A stretch of DNA of 44,995 nucleotides from CAXQZU01 sp964228555 (GCA_964228555.1 CAXQZU010000029.1:1-44995), one strand, 5' to 3'. Counted from the stretch's first letter, positions 16,237-24,614 are shown. The notes: generated by a model not told the origin, from the letters alone. Numbers and translations: made by a program.

Positions 16237-16620
16237 ATGCCCCGTATCGTCGGCGTCGACATCCCGAACGACAAGGTCACCTGGGTGGCCCTGCAGTACA
16301 TCCATGGCATCGGCAAGAAGACCGCGCTGGACCTGTGCCGCCAGCTCGGCCTCGACCCGCAGCGCCGTGCCCGCGAGCTCAACGATGCGGACCTGGCGCG
16401 CCTCGCCGGCGTGATCGAGTCCACCTACGTCGTGGAGGGCAACCTGCGCCGGCAGGTGCAGCAGAACATCTCGCGCCTCAAGGAGATCGCCTGCTTCCGC
16501 GGCATGCGCCACCGCCGCGGCCTGCCCGTGCGTGGCCAGCGCACCAAGACCAACGCCCGCACGCGCAAGGGCCCCCGCAAGACGGTGGCTGGCAAGAAGA
16601 GCGTGAAGGAGATGCGCTAG
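16237..16620 (+). CDS. rpsM: 30S ribosomal protein S13
   Basis: S13 forms bridges to the 50S subunit from the 30S head. The 127-residue protein has the helix-hairpin-helix segment YIHGIGKKTALDLC and the RHRRGLPVRGQRTKTNARTRKG signature with a basic tail. A GGAGGAGG precedes ATG 16237. A hairpin and a new promoter follow before rpsK, so the long S10-spc transcript may partly end here. Confidence 0.98.
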   Translation: MPRIVGVDIPNDKVTWVALQYIHGIGKKTALDLCRQLGLDPQRRARELNDADLARLAGVIESTYVVEGNLRRQVQQNISRLKEIACFRGMRHRRGLPVRGQRTKTNARTRKGPRKTVAGKKSVKEMR

Positions 16621-16633
16621 CCTAGGCTGAGGG

Positions 16634-16662
16634 CCTAACCCCTTGCGCAGCATGGGGTTGGG
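16634..16662 (+). terminator. Hairpin after rpsM
   Basis: CCTAACCCC (16634-16642) pairs with GGGGTTGGG (16654-16662) including one G-T pair, across an 11-base loop, 13 bases after the rpsM stop. No T run follows. It lies just before the rpsK promoter. Confidence 0.5.
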
Positions 16663-16678
16663 TCGGTAGGCCGGAAAC

Positions 16679-16706
16679 TTGCAGGGCCCCTGTTCGGGGC
16701 TACTTT
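16679..16706 (+). promoter_or_regulatory. Candidate promoter of rpsK-rpoA-rplQ
   Basis: TTGCAG (16679-16684), a 16-base spacer, then TACTTT (16701-16706). The spacer contains a GCCCC-TGTTC-GGGGC inverted repeat. The predicted leader of about 40 bases is C-rich, then a GGAG lies 6 bases before the rpsK ATG. Confidence 0.6.
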
Positions 16707-16753
16707 GTCCCGTTCGCCCCCGTACCGCCCGAACTGCCCCCGTCGGAGCCTCC

Positions 16754-17131
16754 ATGGCCGCCAGCAAGAAGAAGATCCGGCGCAACGTGCCGAAGGCCGT
16801 GGTGAACATCCTGGCCTCCTTCAACAACACCATCGTGACCTTCGCGGCGCCCAACGGCGAGACGCTGTGCTGGGACAGTGCGGGCACGATCGGGTTCAAG
16901 GGGTCGCGCAAGTCCACCCCCTTCGCGGCCCAGAAGGCTGCGGAGCGCGCCTCCGAGAAGGCGCTGAAGATGGGCGTGCGCGAGGTGGAGGTGCGCGTGA
17001 AGGGGCCCGGCTCCGGCCGCGAGTCAGCCATCCGCAGCATCCAGTCGCGAGGCCTGAAGATCCGGGCCATCGAGGACGTGACGCCGCTGCCGCACAACGG
17101 CTGCCGTCCCAGGAAGCGCCGCCGCGTCTAG
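16754..17131 (+). CDS. rpsK: 30S ribosomal protein S11
   Basis: S11 lines the mRNA exit region of the 30S platform. The 125-residue protein has ASFNNTIVTFAAPNGE, GFKGSRKSTPFAAQKAAERA and the closing PLPHNGCRPRKRRRV, all canonical. It starts its own transcription unit here (promoter at 16679-16706). rpsD, which normally follows, is missing; a 144-base gap with three hairpins leads to rpoA. Confidence 0.98.
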   Translation: MAASKKKIRRNVPKAVVNILASFNNTIVTFAAPNGETLCWDSAGTIGFKGSRKSTPFAAQKAAERASEKALKMGVREVEVRVKGPGSGRESAIRSIQSRGLKIRAIEDVTPLPHNGCRPRKRRRV

Positions 17132-17161
17132 CGCGGGCACGAGGGAGCCCACACAGTCACT

Positions 17162-17254
17162 GCCCCGCGCCGCGGGGCCAGCCAACCAGCCCCGCGCTGC
17201 GGGGCGCACAGACAACCAAGCGATGCGGCTGCCGTCCCGGGCGAGGAGCCCGGG
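17162..17254 (+). promoter_or_regulatory. Three hairpins between rpsK and rpoA
   Basis: Two near-identical hairpins stand in tandem: GCCCCGCG-c-CGCGGGGC (17162-17178) and GCCCCGC-gct-GCGGGGC (17189-17205), each followed by an AACCA sequence. A third, CCCGGGC-gagga-GCCCGGG (17236-17254), precedes the rpoA ribosome binding site GGAGG. They may be an attenuator, an RNA-processing site or a protein-binding leader; no T run follows. The position is where rpsD normally lies. Confidence 0.5.
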
Positions 17255-17275
17255 CCGGGGGCCACGGAGGTGCCG

Positions 17276-18310
17276 ATGCGGATCCGCTGGCGTGATCTCG
17301 AGCTGCCCACCAAGGTCGTCGCCGACAGCGCGACGAAGACCGAGTCGTATGCCCGCTTCACGGCCGAGCCCTTCGAGCGCGGCTATGGCGTCACCGTGGG
17401 CAACGGCCTGCGGCGCGTGCTGCTGAGCAGCATCGAGGGCAGCGCCGTGACGAGCGTGAAGATCCAGGGCGTGAAGCACGAGTTCACGCCCATGGAGGGG
17501 GTCAAGGAGGATGTCACCGACATCATCCTGGCCTTCAAGCAGCTGCGCGTGCGCTGCCACAACGACGAGCCCAAGGTGCTGCGCATCGAGAAGAAGGGCC
17601 CGGGCGTCGTGACGGCGGCCGACCTTGCCGTGAGCAGCGACGCGGAGGTCGTGAACAAGGATCTCGTGATCTGCCACCTCACCACGAACCGGTCCTTCGA
17701 GGCCGAGGTCGAGGTGCGCAAGGGTCGTGGCTACGTCACCGCCGAGGAGAACGCCCGCGAGGACCAGGACATCGGCGTGATCCCGGTGGACAGCGTGTTC
17801 AGCCCGGTGCTCCGCGTGCGCTACAAGACCGAGAGCACGCGCGTGGGCAAGATGACGAACTACGACCGCCTCGTGCTGGAGATCTGGACCGACGGCACGA
17901 TCTCGCCCGAGGTGGCCCTCGTCGAGGCCAGCAAGGTCTACCGCAAGCACCTCAACCCCTTCATCCAGCTGTTCGACACGGGCAAGGAGCTGGCGGTGGA
18001 GCCTGCGGCCGACCTCGGCGGCTCGCGCCCCGCGGTGCCGGCCCCGCTGCCCCCGCTGCCCGTCGTGGGTGGCTCGGGTGGCCAGCTGGACCAGCCGGTC
18101 AGCGTGCTCAAGCTGAGCGTGCGTGCGGCCAACTCGCTGGAGACGCATGGCATCCGCACGCTGCGCGAGCTCGTCTCGCGCACGGAGGACGAGCTGCTGA
18201 CCGTGAAGAACTTCGGGCGCACCACGCTCAAGGAGATCCAGGAGAAGCTCAAGGGCATGGACCTGGCCCTGGGCATGGACCTCGCGGGCACGCCCGGCAA
18301 GGGAGCCTAG
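17276..18310 (+). CDS. rpoA: RNA polymerase alpha subunit
   Basis: Alpha dimerises to start RNA polymerase assembly and binds promoter UP elements through its C-terminal domain. The 344-residue protein has the N-terminal dimerisation segment FERGYGVTVGNGLRRVLLSS and a C-terminal domain with LKLSVRAANSLETHGIRTL. The residues matching E. coli Arg265 and Asn268 are kept, while the loop NLGKKS reads NFGRTT. ATG 17276 is preferred over GTG 17270 because GGAGG at 17266-17270 is then well spaced. rplQ follows 6 bases after the stop. Confidence 0.98.
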   Translation: MRIRWRDLELPTKVVADSATKTESYARFTAEPFERGYGVTVGNGLRRVLLSSIEGSAVTSVKIQGVKHEFTPMEGVKEDVTDIILAFKQLRVRCHNDEPKVLRIEKKGPGVVTAADLAVSSDAEVVNKDLVICHLTTNRSFEAEVEVRKGRGYVTAEENAREDQDIGVIPVDSVFSPVLRVRYKTESTRVGKMTNYDRLVLEIWTDGTISPEVALVEASKVYRKHLNPFIQLFDTGKELAVEPAADLGGSRPAVPAPLPPLPVVGGSGGQLDQPVSVLKLSVRAANSLETHGIRTLRELVSRTEDELLTVKNFGRTTLKEIQEKLKGMDLALGMDLAGTPGKGA

Positions 18311-18316
18311 CCCGCC

Positions 18317-18820
18317 ATGCGCCACCGCGTCGCCCTCAAGAAGCTGAATGCGGACACGCAGCACCGTGTCGCGATGCGCCGCAACCTGGCGCGCAGCCTG
18401 TTCCTGCACGGCCGCGTCGTGACCACGACCACGAAGGCCAAGGCCTTCCGCCCCTTCGTGGAGCGCCTCGTGACGCGCGCCCGCAAGGCGTATGCGCTCC
18501 GGGACACGAACCGTCCTGCCTACGTGCATGCGCTGCGCGTGCTGCGCCGTGACGTGCCGGACCGCGTGGCCCTCAAGGTGCTCGTCGAGAAGATCGCGCC
18601 CCTGTGCGCCCAGCGCGCCGGCGGCTACACGCGCATCCTGCGCCACGCCAAGAACCAGCTGGGCGACAACGCTCCGCGCGCCATCTGGGAGTTCGTCGAC
18701 CGGCCCAAGGCCGAGGTGGCTCCGGCCGAGGACGAGAAGGCCGAGGCGCCCGCCAAGGGCAAGGCCTCGCGCAAGCCGGCCAAGCCCGCCAAGGCCGGTG
18801 CGAAGGGCGCCGGGGCCTAG
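18317..18820 (+). CDS. rplQ: 50S ribosomal protein L17 with C-terminal tail
   Basis: L17 lies near the tunnel exit of the 50S subunit. The core MRHRVALKKLNADTQHRVAM through HAKNQLGDNAPRAIWEFVDR is typical. The protein has 167 residues because about 45 residues rich in Ala, Lys, Pro and Glu follow the core (PAKGKASRKPAKPAKAGAK). Similar low-complexity tails occur on S17 and L24 here. It is the last ribosomal gene of this cluster. Confidence 0.96.
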   Translation: MRHRVALKKLNADTQHRVAMRRNLARSLFLHGRVVTTTTKAKAFRPFVERLVTRARKAYALRDTNRPAYVHALRVLRRDVPDRVALKVLVEKIAPLCAQRAGGYTRILRHAKNQLGDNAPRAIWEFVDRPKAEVAPAEDEKAEAPAKGKASRKPAKPAKAGAKGAGA

Positions 18821-18825
18821 TCCCC

Positions 18826-19740
18826 GTGGCGCGCCCGCGCGGCGCCAGCCCCGCCGAGCCCGGCCCGGGCGCCTCGCAAGGCCCGGGTCCGCAGGCCGTC
18901 GTGCGCGTGGTGCGCGACGGCGGCGCGGCCCTGTGGGACTTCGTGCGCGACTTCCTGGAGGCGCGCGACGCCTTCCGGCGCATCTACCGGCGCTACGAGC
19001 GACGCGTGGTGGCCGCCGCCCACGAGCGCAAGGTGGCGCGCGAGCACCTGGTGCTGCCCCCGGACCAGCTCTGGCGGCTGTTCGACCTGCGCGACCTCGA
19101 GGCGTTGCGGGACGAGCACCTCGGGCGCCTCAAGCGGCAGGCCGAGGCCATCTTCGGCGATGACGGCGACGAGGGCCTGCTGGACACCTACTGCGGGCAC
19201 GCGTACAGCGAGGTGTCCATCCTGTGCGAGGAGCACCGCGCCGTGGGCCGCTTCGTGCAGATCCACGACCCGGCGCGCTACCGGCAGCTTTTCCAGGAGG
19301 TGAGCGGCTTCTACCCGACCCGCCTGCGCCGGCTGCGCCGCTTCTTCCGCCAGGGCCTGCGCCGGCTCGAGGAACTGCTCCCGGCGTGGAGCCGGCACCG
19401 CGTCGTGATCCGCTCGGCGTACCTGTTCGGCGAGGGCCTGGCCCGCCGGGCCTGGCGCGAGGGGCTCGAGGGCTTCTACGCGCGCCTCTACCCCGGGGGC
19501 GGGGCGCCGCAGGGCTACCTCGAGGCCGCCCGCTCCTTCCACGCGGCCGGCTTCGACGCCGAGGCCGCGGAGGCCGCGGGTCGTGCCACGCAGGCACTGG
19601 CCGCCGCGCGCCCGCCCGTGGCGCCTGCGCTGGCGGCCGAGGTGGGGGCCTTCTGCCGGGCCCTGGCAGCCTCGGGCGGCCAGCCGCCCGGCACGGGCAG
19701 CCCGGCCGCGACCCGCGGGGCGCGCGGGAGGCGAGCATGA
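18826..19740 (+). CDS. Unknown alpha-helical protein before miaB
   Basis: I do not recognise this 304-residue protein. The start GTG 18826 lies 5 bases after rplQ and leads directly into the conserved-looking part; the stop overlaps miaB as ATGA, so it is very probably a real coupled gene. It is rich in Arg, Leu and Ala and appears helical throughout, with no signal peptide or membrane segment. A possible metal site is Cys123, His125, Cys134 and His137 (CGHAYSEVSILCEEH). The segment FQEVSGFYPTRLRRLRRFFR is strongly basic, which could suit RNA binding. The first 30 and last 40 residues are low complexity. Linkage to rplQ and miaB suggests a translation or tRNA-related role, but this is only context. 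Confidence 0.75.
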   Translation: MARPRGASPAEPGPGASQGPGPQAVVRVVRDGGAALWDFVRDFLEARDAFRRIYRRYERRVVAAAHERKVAREHLVLPPDQLWRLFDLRDLEALRDEHLGRLKRQAEAIFGDDGDEGLLDTYCGHAYSEVSILCEEHRAVGRFVQIHDPARYRQLFQEVSGFYPTRLRRLRRFFRQGLRRLEELLPAWSRHRVVIRSAYLFGEGLARRAWREGLEGFYARLYPGGGAPQGYLEAARSFHAAGFDAEAAEAAGRATQALAAARPPVAPALAAEVGAFCRALAASGGQPPGTGSPAATRGARGRRA

Positions 19741-21113
19741 CCCCGGCGCTGACCCCTGCGCAGGTGGCGGCCGGCAAGCGGGTGTGGATGACCACGTTCG
19801 GCTGCCAGATGAACCTGCTGGACGCCGAGCTGGTCGCGGGCGACCTGGCGCGGCGTGGCTACGTGCGCGTCGAGGCCATGGACGAGGCCGACGTGGTGCT
19901 GTTGCAGACCTGCAGCGTGCGCGAGCACGCCGAGGACAAGGTGTGGAGCCTGCTGGGCCGCGCGCGGCTGCTGAAGCAGCAGCGCCCGGGGCTGCTGGTG
20001 GGCGTGCTGGGCTGCATGGCGCAGCGGGCCAAGGACCTGATCGTGCGGCGGGCCCCGCACGTGGATCTCGTCCTGGGCACCAGCTCGTTCCGCACGGTGG
20101 TGGACGACCTGCAGGACCTCGCCGAGCGAGGCGGCCGCATCCTGCGCACGGAGCGCACGCCCCCGCCCGAGCGGCTCCCGGACGCTGACCGCGACGTGGG
20201 GGCTCGCCCCGACCCCTTCCGTGCCTTCGTCACCGTGATGCGCGGATGCGATCACGTGTGTGCCTACTGCATCGTGCCCTTCACGCGCGGGCGCGAGACG
20301 TCGCGTCCCCTGCCCGAGGTGGTGGACGAGGTGCGGCGACTGGCCGGGGACGGCGTGCGCGAGGTGACCTTCCTGGGCCAGAACATCAACACCTACGGCA
20401 AGGACCTGGGCGAGGGCGGCCTGCCGGCCTTGCTGGAGCAGTCCGCCACGGTGCCCGGCATCGAGCGGCTGCGCTTCCTGACCAGCAATCCCTTCGACAT
20501 GACCGAGGACATGATGCGCCGCATGGGGGCCGTGCCGCAGGTGATGCCCTGGCTGCACATCCCGGCCCAGTCCGGCCACGACGACGTGCTGCGCCGGATG
20601 AAGCGCACCTACACGGTGGCCCAGTACGAGGAGGTGGTGGGCTGGGCACGGCGGCACGTGCCGGGCGTGGAGATCACCAGCGACTTCATCGTCGGCTTCC
20701 CCGGCGAGACCGAGCAGGAGTTCGCTGCCACGGAGGCCCTGGTCGAGCGCATCGGGTTCCTGCAGTCCTACGTGTTCAAGTACAGCGTGCGTCCGCGCAC
20801 GCTGGCCGCGCGGCGCCTGCCCGACGACGTGCCGGAAGAGGCCAAGCGCGAGCGCAACACGCGCCTGCTGGACGCCCAGGACCGGACCGCGGCGCGGCGC
20901 CAGGCCTCGCTGGTGGGCCAGCGCGTGGAGATCCTGGTGGAGGGGCCGAGCAAGACGGAGCCCTCGCGCGTCACGGGCCGCGACCGCTACAACCGCCTCG
21001 TGCACGCCGAGGGCGACGCCGCCCGGCTGGCCGGCCGCCTGGTCGGGGTCGAGGTGCACGAGTCCAGCGCGCACTGCCTCGTCGGACGCGTGGTCGAGGG
21101 CAGCGCTCGGTGA
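19737..21113 (+). CDS. miaB: tRNA-2-methylthio-N6-dimethylallyladenosine synthase
   Basis: MiaB is a radical SAM methylthiotransferase that modifies isopentenyl-adenosine 37 of tRNAs. The 458-residue protein has three cysteines for the N-terminal iron-sulphur cluster (Cys23 in FGCQMN, Cys59 in QTCSVR, Cys93 in LGCMAQR). The radical SAM motif is Cys171, Cys175 and Cys178 in RGCDHVCAYC. Further blocks LGQNINTYG and DFIVGFPGET and a C-terminal TRAM-like region support MiaB over the related MtaB or RimO. ATG 19737 overlaps the previous gene and follows GGGAGG. Its stop overlaps ribD (GTGA). Confidence 0.95.
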   Translation: MTPALTPAQVAAGKRVWMTTFGCQMNLLDAELVAGDLARRGYVRVEAMDEADVVLLQTCSVREHAEDKVWSLLGRARLLKQQRPGLLVGVLGCMAQRAKDLIVRRAPHVDLVLGTSSFRTVVDDLQDLAERGGRILRTERTPPPERLPDADRDVGARPDPFRAFVTVMRGCDHVCAYCIVPFTRGRETSRPLPEVVDEVRRLAGDGVREVTFLGQNINTYGKDLGEGGLPALLEQSATVPGIERLRFLTSNPFDMTEDMMRRMGAVPQVMPWLHIPAQSGHDDVLRRMKRTYTVAQYEEVVGWARRHVPGVEITSDFIVGFPGETEQEFAATEALVERIGFLQSYVFKYSVRPRTLAARRLPDDVPEEAKRERNTRLLDAQDRTAARRQASLVGQRVEILVEGPSKTEPSRVTGRDRYNRLVHAEGDAARLAGRLVGVEVHESSAHCLVGRVVEGSAR

Positions 21114-22249
21114 GCGCCCCCTCGCCGCACGACGTGGAGCGCCTGCGACGGGCGCTGGCGCTGGCGTCCAAGGGTCGCTTCCGCGTGGAGCCCAACCCGC
21201 CCGTGGGCTGCGTGATCGAGGGCGCGGGGGGCGTGGTGGGGGAGGGCTGGCATGACGGGTACGGTGGCGCGCACGCCGAGGTGCGCGCACTGGCCGTCGC
21301 CGGGGCCGCGGCACGGGGTGCCACGGCCTACCTGTCGCTGGAGCCCTGCAGCCGGCACGGCAAGACGCCGCCGTGCGTGGACGCCTTGCTGGCCGCAGGC
21401 ATCCAGCGGGTCGTCGTGGCCTGCCACGACCCGCACCCCGACGAGGGCGGGCGGGGGCGAGCCCGGCTCGAGGCGGCCGGGGTGCACGTCGTGGGTCCCG
21501 TCCTGCCCGGCGAGGGCGCCGCGCTGCTGGGCCGCTTCCGGGAGGCGCTGGCACGGCCACGGCCCTGGACCATCCTGAAGTGGGCGATGAGCGCCGACGG
21601 TCGTGCCGCGCCACTGCGTGGGGGCGGCGGGCGCCTCACCGGCGACCGGGCACAGGCCGAGGTGCATGAGCTGCGGGGCCGCTGCGACGCCGTGCTGGTG
21701 GGACGCGGCACGCTGGAAGCCGACGATCCGCTGCTGACCTGCCGCCTGCCCGGCGGCCCGCCTGACGGCCGCAGCCAGCCGCTGCGCGTCGTGGTCAGCC
21801 GCAGGCTGGAGGGCCTGCGCGGCCGCCTGCTGGACTCGGCGGGACAGGGCCCGGTGCTGCTGGCCGTGGGCCGCGCTGACCCAGCCGAGGCCCGGACGCT
21901 GGAGGCGCGCGGCCTGCAGGTGCTGGAGGTGGGGCCAGCGGAGGGGCGTGTGGACCTCGCGCGCCTGCTCGCCGCCCTGCGCGAGCGTGGCGTGGCACGC
22001 CTGCTGGTCGAGGGCGGGGCACGCCTGCACGGTGCCTTGCTGGCCGCCCGGCTGGCTGACCAGGTGCAGGCCTGGGTGGCGCCCCTCGTGCTGGGCGGTC
22101 AGGACGCCGTGCCCGCGGTCGAGGGCAGCGGGGTGCGGGCGGTCGAGGGCGCATGGCGCCTGCACGATCCACAGTGGCGCAAGGTGGGCGACGACCTCGT
22201 GCTGCAGGGCTTTGCCCAGCCGGCCCCCGCCGAGCTCGCCGCCGTCTAG
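21110..22249 (+). CDS. ribD: Riboflavin biosynthesis deaminase/reductase RibD
   Basis: RibD performs deamination and then side-chain reduction of the pyrimidine intermediate in riboflavin synthesis. The N-terminal deaminase domain has the zinc-site residues His55 and Glu57 (HAE), Cys80 and Cys89 (EPCSRHGKTPPC). The C-terminal reductase domain follows, with ILKWAMSADGR, LTGDRAQAEVHELR and a VGRGTLEADDPLLTCR block. The total is 379 residues, normal for the bifunctional enzyme. GTG 21110 overlaps miaB. It ends nine bases from a convergent gene. No other riboflavin gene or FMN riboswitch is seen nearby. Confidence 0.94.
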   Translation: MSAPSPHDVERLRRALALASKGRFRVEPNPPVGCVIEGAGGVVGEGWHDGYGGAHAEVRALAVAGAAARGATAYLSLEPCSRHGKTPPCVDALLAAGIQRVVVACHDPHPDEGGRGRARLEAAGVHVVGPVLPGEGAALLGRFREALARPRPWTILKWAMSADGRAAPLRGGGGRLTGDRAQAEVHELRGRCDAVLVGRGTLEADDPLLTCRLPGGPPDGRSQPLRVVVSRRLEGLRGRLLDSAGQGPVLLAVGRADPAEARTLEARGLQVLEVGPAEGRVDLARLLAALRERGVARLLVEGGARLHGALLAARLADQVQAWVAPLVLGGQDAVPAVEGSGVRAVEGAWRLHDPQWRKVGDDLVLQGFAQPAPAELAAV

Positions 22250-22258
22250 CCCGCCGGC

Positions 22259-23326
22259 TCAGCGCACGATGGGGCGCGCGTTGGTCACGTCGCTGATGCG
22301 CAGCCGGATGCGTGCCTCCGCCAGCTCCTCGCCCAGCGCCAGCAGGGCCGGGTGGACGGGGTCGATGAACGCGGCCCGGCGCGCCCAGTCGTCGGCCTGC
22401 CCGTAGTTGCGGGAGCCGGGCGCCGCGAGGAACTGCGCGATGGCGAGGCGCAGGTCGAACTGCTTGCGGTCCAGCGCGTCCAGCCTCCCGGCCACGCGGG
22501 CCAAGGCCTCGGTGTCGGTGCGCGGCAGCAGGCGGCGCAGCCGGCCCAGGTGCCTGCGGGCCTGCGCCCAGGCCTCGTCGGCCTCCTCGGCCGCCTTGCG
22601 GGCGCGCGTGATGGCACCCTGCTGCCGGGCCGCCCGCGAGCGCTCGGCAGCCGCGTCGCCGGCCGCGATGCGTTCCTCGGCACGCAGGCGCCGCTCGAGC
22701 AGCTCCTTGGCCCTGCGCACCTCTTCCTGCATGCGCGCCAGCTCGGCCGCGTCCTCTGCCGCCTGGGCATCCGCAGCATGGACGAAGGCCAGCAGCTCCT
22801 CCACGAGGGCGCGGATGCGCGCAGCCTGCGCGGAGGCCCCGAAGGCCAGCTTGAGCTCGCGGGCCAGCGCCAGCGCACCCTCCACGTCGCCGCCCTCGGC
22901 ACGCAGGCGTGCATGGCGCACGCCCTGCTCGACAGCCGCCTCCTCGGCGCGCGCGGCCAGCACCGCGAACTCCTCGGGCGTCAGGGCGCCCAGGCCCAGC
23001 GCCTTCTCGTACTCCGCCCGGGCCTCCGCCCAGAGGCCGAGGTCGGCGGCCAGCTCCGCGAGGCGGCGGCGCGCATGGCCGTCGGCAGGCGGGGCCAGCG
23101 CCTCGCGCGCGACGTAGACACCGCGGGGGGCCAGCTGGGCCCAGGGGATGCGCCGGCGCTCCCCGGGCCCGATGCGCAGCACCACCTCCGCGCCGTCGGC
23201 CGACTCGACCACGCCCGCCAACGCCGCGCCGCCGGCAAGCGGCAGCGTGACCTGGCGCGCGGCCTCGTCGGCACGCGCCGCGCAGCAGCACGCCAGGCAC
23301 AGCAGGCAGGCGAGGAGGCGGCCCAT
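22259..23326 (-). CDS. Secreted coiled-coil/TPR-like protein, unknown
   Basis: The function is unknown. A 355-residue product starts MGRLLACLLCLACCCAARADE, a clear signal peptide with an ARA-type cleavage site, so it is probably exported. A short beta-rich segment (about residues 22-75, GVVESADGAEVVLRIGPGERRRIPWAQL) is of a style common in planctomycete exported proteins. Then come TPR-like helices (LGLWAEARAEYEKALGLG) and a long charged coiled coil (about 190-290). A longer frame begins 25 codons upstream, but the internal ATG gives the signal peptide and has GGAG upstream. A TAGGCT element at 23404-23409 may be its -10. It follows the TPR lipoprotein gene on the same strand. Confidence 0.75.
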   Translation of the reverse strand: MGRLLACLLCLACCCAARADEAARQVTLPLAGGAALAGVVESADGAEVVLRIGPGERRRIPWAQLAPRGVYVAREALAPPADGHARRRLAELAADLGLWAEARAEYEKALGLGALTPEEFAVLAARAEEAAVEQGVRHARLRAEGGDVEGALALARELKLAFGASAQAARIRALVEELLAFVHAADAQAAEDAAELARMQEEVRRAKELLERRLRAEERIAAGDAAAERSRAARQQGAITRARKAAEEADEAWAQARRHLGRLRRLLPRTDTEALARVAGRLDALDRKQFDLRLAIAQFLAAPGSRNYGQADDWARRAAFIDPVHPALLALGEELAEARIRLRISDVTNARPIVR

Positions 23327-23415
23327 CGCGAGGCTCCAGGCGTGCTGGCGCTGCCCCCGGCCCGCCGCGGGCCGGGCCGGCAGGCGATCCGCCAGGCGCA
23401 TCCAGCCTAGCGCGG

Positions 23416-24513
23416 CTAGCGCGTGGCGGGCGCCGGCAGGATGGGGGCCATGCCCGCCATGCGCCGGTAGCGGTCGAGCAGCTCGGCGGCCTTCGCCCGC
23501 GCGCTGCGCTGGCGCTCAGGGTCCGTCAGCTTGAGGTAGGTCTCGAGGTCGGAGACGGCCTCGCGCCAGCCACCCAGCTTGGCGTAGGCCTGCGCACGCT
23601 CCACGAGGGCCGCCGGCGTGGCGGGGTCGATCTCCAGCACGGCGTTGAACTCGTCCAGCGCCAGCTGGTACTCCTCGCGGCGCATGTGCACCGAGCCCAG
23701 CAAGAGGTGCACCTTCAGCTCGTTGCGCCGGGCCTCCTGGATCATGTCCACGAAGCGCTTGCGCGCCTCCTGCGTCACCTCGCCCTTGACCATCTTCTCG
23801 TAGTCGGCCATCTGCTTGCGCCAGCCCTGCTGCGAGCCGCGCGCCACGAGGATGTAGCGGCGGGCATAGCCGATGCCCTGCTCGTCCTGCCCCAGCATCA
23901 GGTGGGCCTTGGCGAGGCCCGCGAGCGCGTAGGGGTTGTCGCCGCGCCGCACGAGGCCGGCCTCCCACAGGGGGATGCTCTTGGCCAGCAGGGCGTTGCG
24001 CATCGCTACCTGCGTCTGCAGCTGCTGGCGCGTGTCGGGCGTGTCGGCGCCCGGGTCGCGCGCCATGGCCTCCTCGATGGCCCGCACGTCGCGCTCGTAG
24101 TAGGCCGCCAGCTCCTGGTAGGTCGTGGCCAGCGTGCCCTGCACCTCGTGGCGACGGTCGCCGATCTCCGGGTGCGTCCAGTCGAGGGGGATGATCTCGA
24201 CGAGGATGCCCTCGGCCTGGCGCAGGGTCTCCGGCGTGCCGATCATCTGCAGCGACTTGGCCAGGCCCCACTTGGCCTTCTTGTCGTCGGGACGCTCGCC
24301 CAGCACCTTCACCCACATCTGCGCCGACGACTCGTACTTGCCCCCGTCGTAGTAGGTGAGTGCGGCCGACTCGTAGTACTCCGCGCGCGCGGCCGAGTCC
24401 TGCTCCTTCTCGGCGGCCGCGCTCATCGGCATCTCGAAGTCGCCGGCCTGGCAGCCACAGAGCCAGGGCACGAGCGAGAGCAACACGGGCAGGGCGCGAC
24501 GGGCCAGCGGCAT
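23416..24513 (-). CDS. TPR-repeat lipoprotein
   Basis: A 365-residue lipoprotein is predicted: basic MPLARR, a hydrophobic stretch, then the lipobox-like LCGC with the acylated cysteine before QAG. The rest is TPR-like helices. Recognisable repeats include AALTYYDGGKYESSAQMWVK, NPYALAGLAKAHLMLGQDEQ and EEYQLALDEFNAVLEIDPAT. Such proteins usually scaffold envelope complexes; the partner is unknown. ATG 24513 was chosen over an in-frame ATG at 24558 because it begins the signal peptide and has GGAG upstream. It has its own candidate promoter at 24586-24614 and is followed on the same strand by the secreted coiled-coil gene. Confidence 0.8.
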   Translation of the reverse strand: MPLARRALPVLLSLVPWLCGCQAGDFEMPMSAAAEKEQDSAARAEYYESAALTYYDGGKYESSAQMWVKVLGERPDDKKAKWGLAKSLQMIGTPETLRQAEGILVEIIPLDWTHPEIGDRRHEVQGTLATTYQELAAYYERDVRAIEEAMARDPGADTPDTRQQLQTQVAMRNALLAKSIPLWEAGLVRRGDNPYALAGLAKAHLMLGQDEQGIGYARRYILVARGSQQGWRKQMADYEKMVKGEVTQEARKRFVDMIQEARRNELKVHLLLGSVHMRREEYQLALDEFNAVLEIDPATPAALVERAQAYAKLGGWREAVSDLETYLKLTDPERQRSARAKAAELLDRYRRMAGMAPILPAPATR

Positions 24514-24585
24514 GGGCGGCTCCACGGTGAGCGTTTCAGGCTGCGTGGGCCGGGTCACGGCGGGGTCACTTGTGGCGGCGACGCA

Positions 24586-24614
24586 AGCCTATTGCTGGCA
24601 AGGACTTGAGTCGA
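24586..24614 (-). promoter_or_regulatory. Candidate promoter of the TPR lipoprotein gene
   Basis: Reading the minus strand: TCGACT (24614-24609), a 17-base spacer, then TAGGCT (24591-24586). The -35 matches four of six consensus bases. A predicted leader of about 65 bases precedes the start. Confidence 0.45.

Noticed and set aside
17162..17205. Twin GC-rich hairpins as intrinsic terminators separating rpsK from rpoA
   Set aside because: No T tract follows and rpoA has no convincing promoter of its own, so full termination here would leave rpoA and rplQ without transcription; a partial or regulatory role is more likely.
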